Assembly (NCBI RefSeq): GCF_040869045.1
Contig: NC_090323.1
Location: forward strand, 151,920,426 to 151,984,425
Reading direction: 5' to 3'
DNA length: 64,000 bases
Source: Eurosta solidaginis
Taxonomy: Eukaryota; Arthropoda; Insecta; Diptera; Tephritidae
The notes under the pieces were generated by a model that searched no databases, was not told the DNA's origin, and saw nothing but the letters and a program-made list of their open reading frames with translations. Position 1 is the stretch's first letter, and every line of letters begins with the position of its first letter. Both the position numbers and the translations under genes were made by a program. Shown here one piece after another: positions 54,403 to 64,000 of the stretch.

Positions 54403-57400
54403 TTATAGGGTCATCCTCAGCATCGTTTCTAATTCAAAGTGATTATAACCAAAAAGATACAGCTTAACTTCTTTTTTAAATAAGTTGACATTTCTTATTA
54501 CCTGTACAGTGGGAGGAAGGGAGTTGAAAAATTTGCACGACGTGTATGTGTAAAAACTTCTAAAGTGCGACGTCCTAGTATGCGGAATTTGTACCATCGG
54601 AAGTAGATTTCTTCGTAAGTTGTAGACTTCCGAAGGAAAGCTTTCCAGGTAGCCACACCGTATAAAGAATGTTTTTAAAACTTTGTAAAGATAGAGATGT
54701 CGACACGGAAATATATCTAGTTTCCTAAAATATAGCATAGAGTGAGACCTATAGTTTGCACTACAGATTCGCCTTATAACCCCCTTTTGAATTGTTACCA
54801 CTGCTGACATCTTATTAGCCGAAGCGCCGCCCCAGCATGTGATACCATATTGCAGTTTAGATTGAAATATTCCGTAGTAAACTGTTTTTAAAGTGGATAT
54901 TGAACATAACTTTTTCAGACGATAAAAGTGACGAGTGGTATATAGAAAGTATTTTTTTAGAGCATTAATGTGCTCAGACCAACTCAAGCGGTTGTCTATT
55001 ATAATTCCTAGGTACTTGAAATTCTCAACAACTTCAACCCTGAAGCAGCTCTCACTACAGTTTCTATTACAATCAAAAGATCTCATCGCGTCACTTTGAG
55101 TGCACGCTATATGGTGCATGTTAAAGCGAGAGCACACTGCGGAGTGAAATATGACATCATAACTTGGTTGTTCTTTGAGAACATGACTGAAATACATAAG
55201 TCTAGTTTTACTACTTACAATCAGTTTGTGTGAAGCGAACCAGGTTCGTAACAAATGTATATCATGGTTAATGTCACATATTAATTCAAAGTAATTCGGT
55301 GTACTGTACGCAATTGCAAGATCGTCTGCAAAGGCAGTGGCCTTGCCTCTCAATGGAAGCTTAAATATTGAATTAATATAGACCAAGAACAATATTGGAC
55401 CAAGAACTGAGCCTTGGGGAACACCCAGATTAACAAGCTGTAAGCTACTGTAGCTACATTCTACTTTAACTTTTTGTGTTCTGCCCGATATATACGATTT
55501 AAGCCACTTATGCATAACACCGCGGAATCCTGCACTATATAGTTTATCCAATAGTACACCCCTATCGACCATATCAAAAGCTTTTGTTATGTCCACAAAG
55601 AGACCAGCACAACTTCTTTTTTCATCCAGAGCTTTGTAGACGTTGGTGCAAAAATCTAGCAAAGCGTCTTCTGTTGAAAGGTCAGAACGAAAGCCAAACT
55701 GCATGGAGCTAAAAAAGCTCGCTTTATTTAGAAAATTAACAATTCTGGTTTTAACAGCCTTTTCAAAAACTTTAGATATGGCCGAGAGTAGTGAAATAGG
55801 TCTGTAATTATTAACATCTTTTTTATCCCCTTTTTTCAAGATCGGAATTACAATCGCACATTTCAAACCATCGGGAAAAATACCCTGAGTAATGCTGGTG
55901 TTGAATAAGTATATCAGTATATCAACCACATTAAAATATATCTTTTTTAAAATTAAATTGGAAATACCATCCTCACCGCATGAACTAGAGTTTTTTAAGG
56001 TTTTTATAATGCTTATAATTTCGAAACCTGTGATAGGGTCAAAAAAGAAGCTATTTCGAGCATATTGGCCCGATGGTAAATGGGTCGCAAACCGACAATT
56101 GCAGTTAGTTAATACTGTGTTCCCAACCGTTGTAAAGTGCGTGTTAAGTTTATTAGCTACTTCCACAGCATCCGTAATCGACTGACTTCCAGCTTGTAAT
56201 GCTATTCGCTCATTATCTTTTTCACCGTTTCGATTAAAAAGATTATTGACAACTTCCCATTCTTTCCTAATATTACCAAGTGCTGAATTAAACTTGTTTC
56301 GAAAGAAGTTTTCCCGCGTCAGTCGTATGGCCTTATTGGTGCTATTACTTATTTTGTTGTATCTAGTGCGGAGCCTTCTATTACTAGGATACTTAGCACA
56401 TTTTTTTCTTAGTTGGTTTTTGAGCTTTATTTTCTGTAGGAGATCCCGAGTAATCCAAGGCTTAAGTCTCACATTTTTTTTACGATTATTTACAGTATAC
56501 GAAGAGTTGAGAATGTGCGCGTTTAAGGTATCTAAAAATATGTAAAAAGCTACTGATATGTCATTTTCAGCGAGGACATTCGACCAACTTTCGAAACATA
56601 GCTTATGGTTCAGCATAGGGAAATTAACTTTGGTATATGATTTCTGAACGCGATTTGCTTTTGGTTTGTCGAAAACAATTCCAAATATTTGCAAACCCGT
56701 CATCGTGTGATCAGTTATTTGCAAGTCAATGTTAAAACTATTACAATATCTATATGGTACGGCATTAAAGCGGCAAAAAATATGATCAATACACGTACCC
56801 GAACTTAAGCGCGTCGGCTCATTAATATAGGAAGTATAACCATTTCCAGCCATCAAGGCCAAATAATCGTCAGTTGTATTACAGTGATGCAAAAGGTCTA
56901 AATTAAAATCACCCAGTATGAAAAAGTTTGTAGTTTCTTCACACAGCACGAAACTGGAGTATTCTTGAATAAATACAGAAATAGGAACAGATTGTAGTCT
57001 GTATACCCCTAGGAAAACAAATTGTTCGCCTTTTATATTAAGAGAAAGTTGTAGCATATCAGCACTATAAAGATTTTTACTTACTGAGGTACACTCATAA
57101 GTATCGCGCACAAAGGCTCCAACACCTCCCGCACTGTATCTATCATTCGCATTGGCATAAAAATTGAAATGAGGTATGCTGTAGTCACTTACTTCATAAG
57201 AATATATCCAAATTTCCGTTAAAAATATAATATCTGGTAGGCAACCTAATGCATCGATATGACTTAAAAATAAATCAAAATTCTGCCTAAGGCTACGTAT
57301 ATTCTGATGCACAACTTTTATATCGTTAGAACCTACTGAGGGCGCTTTATGAAAAAAATTTTTGCTAGCGATGATTGGGTTATCATCAATCAGAACGTCA

Positions 57401-57408
57401 ACAAACAT
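54403..57408 (-). CDS. LINE ORF2, endonuclease-reverse transcriptase, intact
   Basis: The 1001-codon frame is uninterrupted. Endonuclease (about residues 30-250): VVHQNIRSLRQNFD, IIFLTEIWI, FFILGDFNLDLL, GTCIDHIFC, QITDHTMTGLQ. Reverse transcriptase (about 480-780): NNYRPISLLSAISKVFEKAV, FVDITKAFDMVD, LGVPQGSVLGPILFLVYIN and the catalytic TAFADDLAIAYS. The jockey/CR1-type C-terminus follows with no RNase H. All catalytic residues I can name are present, so this protein could still be active if expressed. Confidence 0.9.
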   Translation of the reverse strand: MFVDVLIDDNPIIASKNFFHKAPSVGSNDIKVVHQNIRSLRQNFDLFLSHIDALGCLPDIIFLTEIWIYSYEVSDYSIPHFNFYANANDRYSAGGVGAFVRDTYECTSVSKNLYSADMLQLSLNIKGEQFVFLGVYRLQSVPISVFIQEYSSFVLCEETTNFFILGDFNLDLLHHCNTTDDYLALMAGNGYTSYINEPTRLSSGTCIDHIFCRFNAVPYRYCNSFNIDLQITDHTMTGLQIFGIVFDKPKANRVQKSYTKVNFPMLNHKLCFESWSNVLAENDISVAFYIFLDTLNAHILNSSYTVNNRKKNVRLKPWITRDLLQKIKLKNQLRKKCAKYPSNRRLRTRYNKISNSTNKAIRLTRENFFRNKFNSALGNIRKEWEVVNNLFNRNGEKDNERIALQAGSQSITDAVEVANKLNTHFTTVGNTVLTNCNCRFATHLPSGQYARNSFFFDPITGFEIISIIKTLKNSSSCGEDGISNLILKKIYFNVVDILIYLFNTSITQGIFPDGLKCAIVIPILKKGDKKDVNNYRPISLLSAISKVFEKAVKTRIVNFLNKASFFSSMQFGFRSDLSTEDALLDFCTNVYKALDEKRSCAGLFVDITKAFDMVDRGVLLDKLYSAGFRGVMHKWLKSYISGRTQKVKVECSYSSLQLVNLGVPQGSVLGPILFLVYINSIFKLPLRGKATAFADDLAIAYSTPNYFELICDINHDIHLLRTWFASHKLIVSSKTRLMYFSHVLKEQPSYDVIFHSAVCSRFNMHHIACTQSDAMRSFDCNRNCSESCFRVEVVENFKYLGIIIDNRLSWSEHINALKKYFLYTTRHFYRLKKLCSISTLKTVYYGIFQSKLQYGITCWGGASANKMSAVVTIQKGVIRRICSANYRSHSMLYFRKLDIFPCRHLYLYKVLKTFFIRCGYLESFPSEVYNLRRNLLPMVQIPHTRTSHFRSFYTYTSCKFFNSLPPTVQVIRNVNLFKKEVKLYLFGYNHFELETMLRMTL

Positions 57409-57458
57409 CGAAGAAAAATAAATGAAGAAAAAAAGAACAAAGTATAGCTACAGAGTAG

Positions 57459-58517
57459 CTAATCAACAATAAATTTGATGTCTTCAAAAGTTCTGATGTT
57501 GATAACCCTCTCATTTTCTGCTCTTTTTAATAGGAAGCTCGATTTCCCTAACCATAAATATTTGTAGTGTTTCTCTTTCTTTAATTTATATGCTGCCGTA
57601 AACAAAGCTCGATTAAAACCCGTGAGTGCATCATTAATATATATTTTGCTATTGCTAGTTCCATCAAACATTCGCGCTGTCAGCTTACGTGCTTTTGTTT
57701 TTCTCGCTGCCATAACTCTCTTCTTGGTATCAGTTGAGGAGAAATGCACGCGTATAACACTGCGGGTGAGCGAAGCGTCATTTTTTTGCTTTATGCTTCT
57801 TACTACGCATTTTTCAATCTCAGATGGTGTTACTGAGATTCCCAAAGTGTCCACGATTTTCTGCATACATTCTTCCGCATTTTTGCTGTGTTCTTGTGGA
57901 ATGCCAGCAATTTCAATCACGTTGTTAAGGTCTCTCTGGTCTCTCCAGTTAAGCTTGCTCTCTAACGTAGTCACCTTTTCTTTTAATGCTTTGTTTTCAT
58001 CAGCAAGCATACTCAGTGTGCTAAGCATTTCAGAGTTAACACTTCTGAGGGCAACTATCTCTTCATATAGCAGCTGAAGAGTTATTGGCTTTTTGCTGCT
58101 ATACGGTAATCCGCAAGGTTGTTGACTCGTAGATGCCTGAATTTGACTTTTTATTTGATTGTTACCTTTATTTTTCATGCTAATCGTATTGGCATGTGTG
58201 TTACACTGAGCTGCACGTTGTTTTTGTTCCTCTGCACCTGCTGTAGCCGAATTAGTGTACAGCGCAGTGGGAGTTGTGGAGGCGACAGGTGGATCAGAAA
58301 CAGCTTGCATTGGTGCCAGGGACTGCGTCTGCATCGATTTGCGACGGAGGATGGAACATCCCTCACATCTATAGTTAAGATTATTGGCTTTCATATATTC
58401 CACATCAGTCTTGTCCATCTTGGCGCACAAACAATGAAATATGCACTTACAGTCTGCACAGGTGACTTTGGCAGGATCTGCGCGGTCAATTTTTTGCTTG
58501 CAAACTTGACAGTTCAT
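57459..58517 (-). CDS. LINE ORF1 with PHD-like finger and coiled coil
   Basis: The 352-codon frame starts MNCQVCKQKIDRADPAKVTC. Cys/His spacing (CQVC, CADCKCIFHCLC, YRCEGC) gives a PHD-like finger at residues 2-55. Low-complexity Gln/Ser/Thr sequence follows, then a coiled coil near residues 150-190 (LRSVNSEMLSTLSMLADENK, ALKEKVTTLESKL) and a C-terminal nucleic-acid-binding region with VVRSIKQK and KSSFLLKRAENERVI. CR1-group ORF1 proteins often carry such a finger; the function in RNA binding is inferred. Confidence 0.85.
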   Translation of the reverse strand: MNCQVCKQKIDRADPAKVTCADCKCIFHCLCAKMDKTDVEYMKANNLNYRCEGCSILRRKSMQTQSLAPMQAVSDPPVASTTPTALYTNSATAGAEEQKQRAAQCNTHANTISMKNKGNNQIKSQIQASTSQQPCGLPYSSKKPITLQLLYEEIVALRSVNSEMLSTLSMLADENKALKEKVTTLESKLNWRDQRDLNNVIEIAGIPQEHSKNAEECMQKIVDTLGISVTPSEIEKCVVRSIKQKNDASLTRSVIRVHFSSTDTKKRVMAARKTKARKLTARMFDGTSNSKIYINDALTGFNRALFTAAYKLKKEKHYKYLWLGKSSFLLKRAENERVINIRTFEDIKFIVD

Positions 58518-58684
58518 AATTATTTATGTAAATTATTTAGTGTAAAAGAAAAAACTAAATCAGTTTAGTGAAACGAAATAATCAAATGCGCGCACCCCAC
58601 ACACACCGAAAAACACGTCCACTCGTGACGACGATTGAAAACAAAAAAAAAAAAAAAAAAATAAATATCAACAGCTACTTCTTC

Positions 58685-59095
58685 TTAAAAATCTTTCAAA
58701 GTGAGCCTCAACTCATCCGAATTCTCTACAAATTTAGCATCCCTGCTCAATGTTATTCCCTTTGTATTTATATCCACGAACCTGTAGCCCTTAGCATGGC
58801 CATCATATCGTACGGAAGTAAGTAAATCTGACTTACTATCCCATTTCTTACGTTTTTCTGTCGGTATTAAAACATATGCCTGCGTACCAAAAACTTTTAT
58901 ACTAGGGACTCTACCTTCCCATCTTTCATAAGGCGTGCATTTCGTAGCACTTGTTACCAAGCGATTTTGCAAATAGTTCACTGTATTAATGGCTTCACCC
59001 CAAAGTAAATTTACTAACTTCGCTTCACTTAATTTCCACCAATGCCCTGTTTTTCCTCTCAGCAACACCATTCTGTTGTGGAGAGTAAGGGACAA
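58685..59095 (-). pseudogene. Copia-like integrase C-terminal fragment
   Basis: The frame runs HWWKLSEAKLVNLLWGEAIN, then RLVTSATKCTPYERWEGRVP and GYRFVDINTKGITLSRDAKF, the end of a copia integrase and the start of the linker. The catalytic D,D,E residues are upstream and lost. Confidence 0.8.
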
Positions 59096-59585
59096 GTAAG
59101 AAAGGCTAAGTTCGGGTGTAACCGAACATTACATACTCAGCTGCCAAATTATAGCTTGCAAAATTTTAAATTACCTTCTTTTAAAAGTGGGCGGTGCCAC
59201 GCCCATTGTCTAAAATTTTACTAATTTTCTATTCTGCATCATAAGGTAAACCCACCTACCAAGTTCGCACTTTTTGGTTTTTCGAAATTTTCGATATCGA
59301 AAAAGTGGGCGTAGTTATAGTCCGATTTCGTTCATTTTTAATAGCGATCTGAGATGAGTGCCCAGGAACCTACATACCAAATTTCATTAAGATACTCCAT
59401 CTTTACTGAAGTTATCGTGTTTACGGACAGACGGACGGATAGACATGGCTAAATGAATTTCCTTTTTTCGCCCAGATCATTTTGGTATATAGAAGTCTAT
59501 ATCTATCTCGATTAGTTTATGCCGTTACGAGGTACCGTTATGTGAACAAATTTAATATACTCTGTGAGCTCTGCTCAGCTGAGTA
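59092..59585 (+). mobile_element. Fly dispersed repeat, family A, short copy
   Basis: It starts ACAAGTAAGAAAGGCTAAGT and ends TTAATATACTCTGTGAGCTC then TGCTCAGCTGAG. The middle jumps from the head directly to the segment with GTGGGCGGTGCCACGCCCAT, so about two thirds of the full repeat is deleted. It interrupts the copia-like remnant. Confidence 0.8.
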
Positions 59586-60117
59586 GAAAAGTTCTCCACA
59601 AATTTTGCGCGAAACACAGATATCAGGTTTCCATGAAAGGAAGGTATGAAGAACAGTCCCTCCACTTTGACCAAATGCTTTTCTCCGCTACTGTTATACA
59701 ATGTCATTTCACACGTACCTTCACCGCTTGCATAAACCGTCTGCCCATTCGCCACAGTTACCTTTTAATGCACTGAAATTTCCAACGCTTTGAAAACATC
59801 TTTCCTTGTGGCACGTAGCTCCAGAATCAATGGCCCATGAATTTTTATCACTCGCTGCAGAAAAACAATAGTTACCCTGACTGCCGCTCTGAACTGGTAG
59901 TCTTTGCGTTTTTAAGTTTCCAGCAATTCTTTTTGATATGTCCCTTTGTCTTACAAAAATGACACCTCTTCTCCGAATTTCCGTTCGCCTTAGTTATTTT
60001 CATCACTGAGTCTCCTTTCACAGAATTGCCTCCATTTTGCCGCAAGCATTCTTCCAATATACTTGTTTCAACAACTTTGAGTGTTAGTTCCTTTACCCAA
60101 TGCTTCAAGCTTCTCAA
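59552..60117 (-). pseudogene. Copia-like gag zinc knuckle and protease fragments
   Basis: The gag piece has RCHFCKTKGHIKKNCWKLKN. The protease piece has WAIDSGATCH and, farther on, TVYASGEGTCEMTL..FFIPSFHGNLISV. Frame breaks lie between them. It ends against the family A insertion. Confidence 0.75.
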
Positions 60118-60520
60118 ACAGGATTTTCATCTCCATGATATGTTCATTGATGTTCGTATCCGCTGAGTATCTCATTTCGCAAATTTTTCGCATTATTCGC
60201 ACGTTACTCCAAAGCGTGTCCTTTTCATGTTGATTCCGTAAGATTTCTCAAGCCTCACGAGCTCAACATCAGCTGACTGTCCTCGATGCTTAAACCCATG
60301 GTTACAGTTGCCTCATCATCCATCTGCTTGCAATCCGCATCTGCTTCTTTAGACGCAGGCTCCACGATACACGTCTATGTTCCTTCTTTCCGCAAGATTA
60401 ACTCCAATTTATATTTCCACAAATGATAGTTGTCTGCTTTCAGCTTCGCAAAAGATCCTTTTAAAAACTTCATGGTGCAACGGCCCATAACCAATTACAA
60501 ACGTATATGCGCAGTAAGAA

Positions 60521-62366
60521 ACAAGTAAGGAAGGCTAAGTTGGGGTGTAACTGAACATTACATACTTAGTTGAGAGCTATGGAGACAAAATAAGGGAAAA
60601 TCACCTCGTAGTAAAATGAACCTAGGGTAAACCTGGAATGTGTTTGTATGACATGTGTATCAAATGGAAGTTATTAAGGAGTATTTTAAGAGGGAGTGGG
60701 CCATAGTTCTATAGATGGACGCCATTTAGGGATATCGCCATAAAGGTGGACCAGGGGTGACTCTATAATGTGTTTGTACGATATGGGTATCAAATTAAAG
60801 GTATTAATGAGGGTTTTAAAAGGGAGTGGTGGTAGTTGTGTATGTGAAGGCGTTTTCGAGACATCGACCAAAATGTGGACCAGGGTGACCCAGAACATCA
60901 TCTGTCGGGTACCGCTAATTTATTTATATATGTAATACCACGAACAGTTATCCTTCCAAGATTCCAAGGGCTTTTGATTTCGCCCTGCAAAACTTTTTCA
61001 TTTTCTTCTACTTAATATGGTAGGTGTCACACCCATTTTACAAAGTTTTTTTCTAAAGTTATATTTTGCGTCAATAGACCAATCCAATTACCATGTTTCA
61101 TCCCTTTTTTCGTATTTGGAATATTATTATGGCATTTTTTTCATTTTTAGTAATTTTCGATTTCGAAAAAGTGGGCGTAGTCATAGTCGGATTTCGGCCA
61201 TGTTTTACACCAATATAAGTGAGTTCAGATAAGTTCGTGAACTAAGTTTAGTAAAGATATATCGATTTTTGCTCAAGTTATCGTGTTAACAGCTGAGCGG
61301 AAGGACAGACGGTCGACTGTGTATAAAAACTGGGCGTGGTTTCAACCGATTTCGCCCTTTTTCACAGAAAACAGTTATCGTCCTAGAATCTAAGCCTCTA
61401 CCAAATTTCACAAGGATTGGTAATGTTTTGTTCGACATATGGCATTAAAAGTATCCTAGACAAATTAAATGAAAAAGGGCGGAGCCACGACCATTTTGCA
61501 AAATTTCTTTTATTTTTGTATTTTGTTGCACCATATCATTACTGGAGTTGAATGTTGACATTATTTACTTATATAAGTACTGTAAAGATATTGGCCCATA
61601 ATCATAGTCAAAATAAAATAGGTTTTAAATTTAGTTTCAGCTTTTTTGACAGATAGCTCATAGAAAATAATGTCAAAAAGCTGCATTTAAATTTAAAATC
61701 TATTTTATTTTGACTATGATTATGCGCCATTAAGTTTTCTTTAAAATTTGACTTAAAAAAATTTTTTTTTTTTTAAATTGTGCGTGGTCCTTCTCCGATT
61801 TTGCTAATTTTTATTAAAGAGGCATATAGTAATAAGTGTAACGTTCCGGCCAAATTTCATCATGATATCTTCAACGACTGCTAAATTACAGCTGGAAAAA
61901 CTTCTAAATTACCTTCTATTAAAAGTGGGTGGTGCCACGCCCATTGTCCAAAATTTTACTAGTTTTCTATTCTGCGTCATAAGTTCAACTCACCTACCAA
62001 GTTTCATCTCTTTATCCGTATTTGGTAATGAATTATCGCACTTTTTCGATTTTTCGAAATTTTCGATATCGAAAAAGTGGCGTGGTTATAGTCCGATATC
62101 GTTCATTTTAAATAGCGATCTGAGATGAGTGCCCAGGAACCTACATACCAAATTTCATCAAGATACCTAAAAATTTACTCAAGTTATCGTGTTAACGGAT
62201 GGATGGACGAACGGACGGACATGGCTCAATCGAATTTTTTTTCGCTACTGATGATTTTGATACATGGAAGTCTGTATCTATCTCGATTCCTTTATACCTG
62301 TACAACCAACCGTTATCCAATCAAAGTTAATATACTCTGTGGGCTTTGCTCAACTGAGTATAAAAA
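60521..62366 (+). mobile_element. Fly dispersed repeat, family A, long copy
   Basis: This is the fullest copy: head AACAAGTAAGGAAGGCTAAG and tail TTAATATACTCTGTGGGCTT then CAACTGAGTATAAAAA. Several GTGGGCG(T/G)GG segments and the ACGGACGGACATGGCT stretch lie inside. It is non-coding. It is the reference that shows the copy at 17148 to be split by a LINE. A small MITE is inserted at 61593-61728. Confidence 0.82.
61593..61728. mobile_element. 136 bp MITE inserted in family A
   Basis: The ends GGCCCATAATCATAGTCAAA and inverse GGCGCATAATCATAGTCAAA match over about 50 bp. ATT flanks both sides (61590-61592 and 61729-61731). The homologous place in the copy at 17148 (near 17460) lacks it, which proves insertion. 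Almost the whole element folds on itself. Confidence 0.85.
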
Positions 62367-63112
62367 TAGGTAGGTACTTTGTGTGAGGATGCAAAACTAT
62401 GACTACGAATCACGTATTTCAACAATATATGACGTACACGTAACTATTTGATGAAATTTGATGAATTTTGAAGCTCTAGCCGTAAAAAAGGGGCAAAAAT
62501 GACAGTTTATATGGGGTATATAATATATATATACCACCGATCTCTATGATTTTTTCAGACAACAATATATGCTATATACGTAAGCATTTGGTGAAATTTG
62601 AAGCTTCTCGCTCTTAAAATAGGGCAGTAATTACGAAAAGTTTCTTATCTGAACAATCGGTTGTGGGGGATATATACTATATATACGACCGATCTCATCA
62701 ATTTTTTCAGGCAACAATATGTGCAATATACGAAATTATGTGGTGAAGTTTGAAGCTTCAATCTGTTACATTGAGGAAGATATGACAAATATCCTCTTTT
62801 TCTGAAAAATCGGTTGTATGGAGGATATATGCTATAGTGTTCCGATCCGGCCGGTTCCGACAAATGTCTAATCGGACACCAAAATACACCCGCTCACCAA
62901 ATTTTATCAAGATATCTCAAAAATTCAGGGACTAGTTTGCATACAAACAGACAGACGGACAGACGGACATGGCTAAATCAACTCAGCTCTTCATCACGAT
63001 TATATCGGTATACTTAATGGTGGGTCTATCTATTTTCCTTTAAGGACTTACAATTTTGGGTTTCGTGACGAAATTAATATACCATTTCATTTTCATGAAA
63101 GGTATAAAAATA
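62367..63112 (+). mobile_element. Fly dispersed repeat, family B, complete short copy
   Basis: It runs from TAGGTAGGTACTTTGTGTGA to CATTTTCATGAAAGGTATAA, directly abutting family A on the left and another B copy on the right. It contains about two 152 bp-type units and GACAGACGGACAGACGGACA. Its right-hand part (from about 62600) closely follows 40730-41220, the right end of the nested copy. Confidence 0.75.
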
Positions 63113-63650
63113 GGTAGGTAGGTACTTTGTGTGAGGATGCAAAGCTTCACGTTTTTTGTGGTCTGCATGTAAAAACTATGACTACGAATCACGTATTTCA
63201 AAAATATATGACGTTAACGTAACTATTTGATGGAATTCGATGAATTTTGAAGCTTCTAGACGTAAAAAAGGGGCAAAAATGACAGTTTATATGGGGTATA
63301 TAATATATATCCCACCGATCTCTATGATTTTTTCAGACAACAATATATGCTATATACGTAAGCATTTGGTAAAATTTGAAGCTTCTATCTGTTAAAACGG
63401 GGCAGAAATTTCGCAAAGTTTTTATCTGAACAATCGGTTGTATGAGATATATACTATGTATACCACCGATCTCAATGATTTTTTCAGACATCAATATACA
63501 TATGCTATATACGTAAGCATTTGGTGAAATTTGAAGCTTCTAGCTGTTAAAATGGGGCTGAAATTGCGAAAATATATATATATACTATATATACCACCAT
63601 ATATAAAATATATACCACCGATCTTTATGATTTTTGCAGACAACAATATA

Positions 63651-63699
<49 letters not shown>

Positions 63700-63774
63700 A
63701 ATTTGATGAATTTTGAAGCTTCTAGCCGTAAAAAAGGGGCAAAAATGACAGTTTATATGGGGTATATAATATAT
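63113..63774 (+). mobile_element. Fly dispersed repeat, family B, truncated copy
   Basis: It starts again with the family B head and carries units ending in a long TATATA tract (63650-63700). It then repeats ATTTGATGAATTTTGAAGCT and stops at GGGGTATATAATATAT, where a new element begins. Confidence 0.7.
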
Positions 63775-64000
63775 TGTTACGAATATTAGCAACACTAAGG
63801 GGTACTGCCATCTCCAGGCCGATGCTAAGCAGTGACGTGAATTCACATCAATAATTCAATCATTATATATCTACATAAACGAATCAACAATTGCGTCTAC
63901 ACATATGTACGTATACGAGCAGCGGAGAACCAATGCACAAACCCAGGCATATATCTTATCTGAGTTGTCACAAGAGAGGGCAATAATTTGTGCAAGTATT
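63775..64000 (+). mobile_element. Probable start of an LTR (Gypsy-like), cut by window end
   Basis: At this point the family B sequence is replaced by TGTTACGAATATTAGCAACA and unique, less AT-rich sequence. A TG start and abrupt entry into an older repeat fit an LTR. No second LTR, primer site or duplication can be seen, so the class is a guess from the look of fly LTRs. Confidence 0.4.

Larger units (their letters stand above)
54092..58640 (-). mobile_element. CR1/jockey-group LINE, both ORFs intact
   Basis: The minus-strand element has ORF1 at 57459-58517, a 50 bp gap and ORF2 at 54403-57408, both open. The 3' end is a run of AATAC repeats (54092-54122). The 5' part is a short untranslated region ending near CGTCGTCACGAGTGG at about 58640. 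It interrupts a copia-like coding region. Intact ORFs make it the youngest-looking LINE of the window. The target duplication could not be read clearly. Confidence 0.87.
53930..60500 (-). mobile_element. Decayed copia-like retrotransposon, split twice
   Basis: Reading the minus strand: a primer-site-like GGTTATGGGCC at 60482-60492, gag start MKFLKGSFAKLKADNYHLWK at 60473, a zinc knuckle CHFCKTKGHIKKNC, protease AIDSGATCH, then YLQNRLVTSATKCTPYERWE and FGTQAYVLIPTEKRKKW of integrase at 58685-59095, and a linker piece SEDENSFQSLDERTNFGSDV at about 54000-54090. Stops are frequent. A family A repeat (59092-59585) and a LINE (54092-58640) are inserted. No LTR is left at either side. It is a different lineage from the element at 1800-5855. 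Confidence 0.8.

Overview
The window is insect nuclear DNA, most likely from a higher fly. The host genes have fly-type short introns with GT..AG borders and AATAAA signals, the sequence is AT-rich, and the repeats are a copia-type LTR element primed as in Drosophila, jockey/CR1/I-like LINEs, a tRNA-derived SINE and several short inverted-repeat DNA elements. I favour a tephritid fruit fly with a large, repeat-rich genome; the genus is inference and cannot be fixed from this sequence.

Two host genes are present, both on the + strand. Claspin (checkpoint mediator) runs from 12672 to 21939 in ten exons. All splice phases agree and give about 1041 codons. scrawny/Usp36 (ubiquitin hydrolase) runs from 24860 to 52003 in four exons, about 1132 codons, again with consistent phases. 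Nearly everything else is mobile or repetitive DNA. Claspin's last intron (5.2 kb), scrawny's first intron (18.9 kb) and scrawny's third intron (4.7 kb) are filled mostly by nested insertions.

Layout. 0.4-7.7 kb: a 1.3 kb hexamer satellite, then a tandem array of ~431 bp units split by a young but deleted copia element. 7.7-12.3 kb: remnants of a hAT-like transposon, LINE pieces and three small DNA elements. 12.7-21.9 kb: Claspin, with a LINE inside a fly dispersed repeat in its last intron. 22.2-24.4 kb: a 192 bp MITE inserted into its own family, then a three-deep nest (retroposon in MITE in SINE). 24.9-52.0 kb: scrawny. Its intron 1 holds a pogo-like transposon carrying three other elements (25.7-32.0 kb) and a foldback-like element (32.3-43.7 kb) with nested LINEs and a SINE. 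Its intron 3 holds a broken LINE with a MITE and a ~175 bp-arm hairpin. 52.9-64 kb: retroposon fragments, a decayed copia-like element split by a LINE with two intact ORFs, further dispersed repeats, and a probable LTR running off the end.

The window's biology is two genome-maintenance genes embedded in transposons of several ages. Target-site duplications let the insertion order be read at about a dozen points. The least explained object is the foldback-like element, with arms of ~20 bp subrepeats and a RING-like reading frame in its loop.
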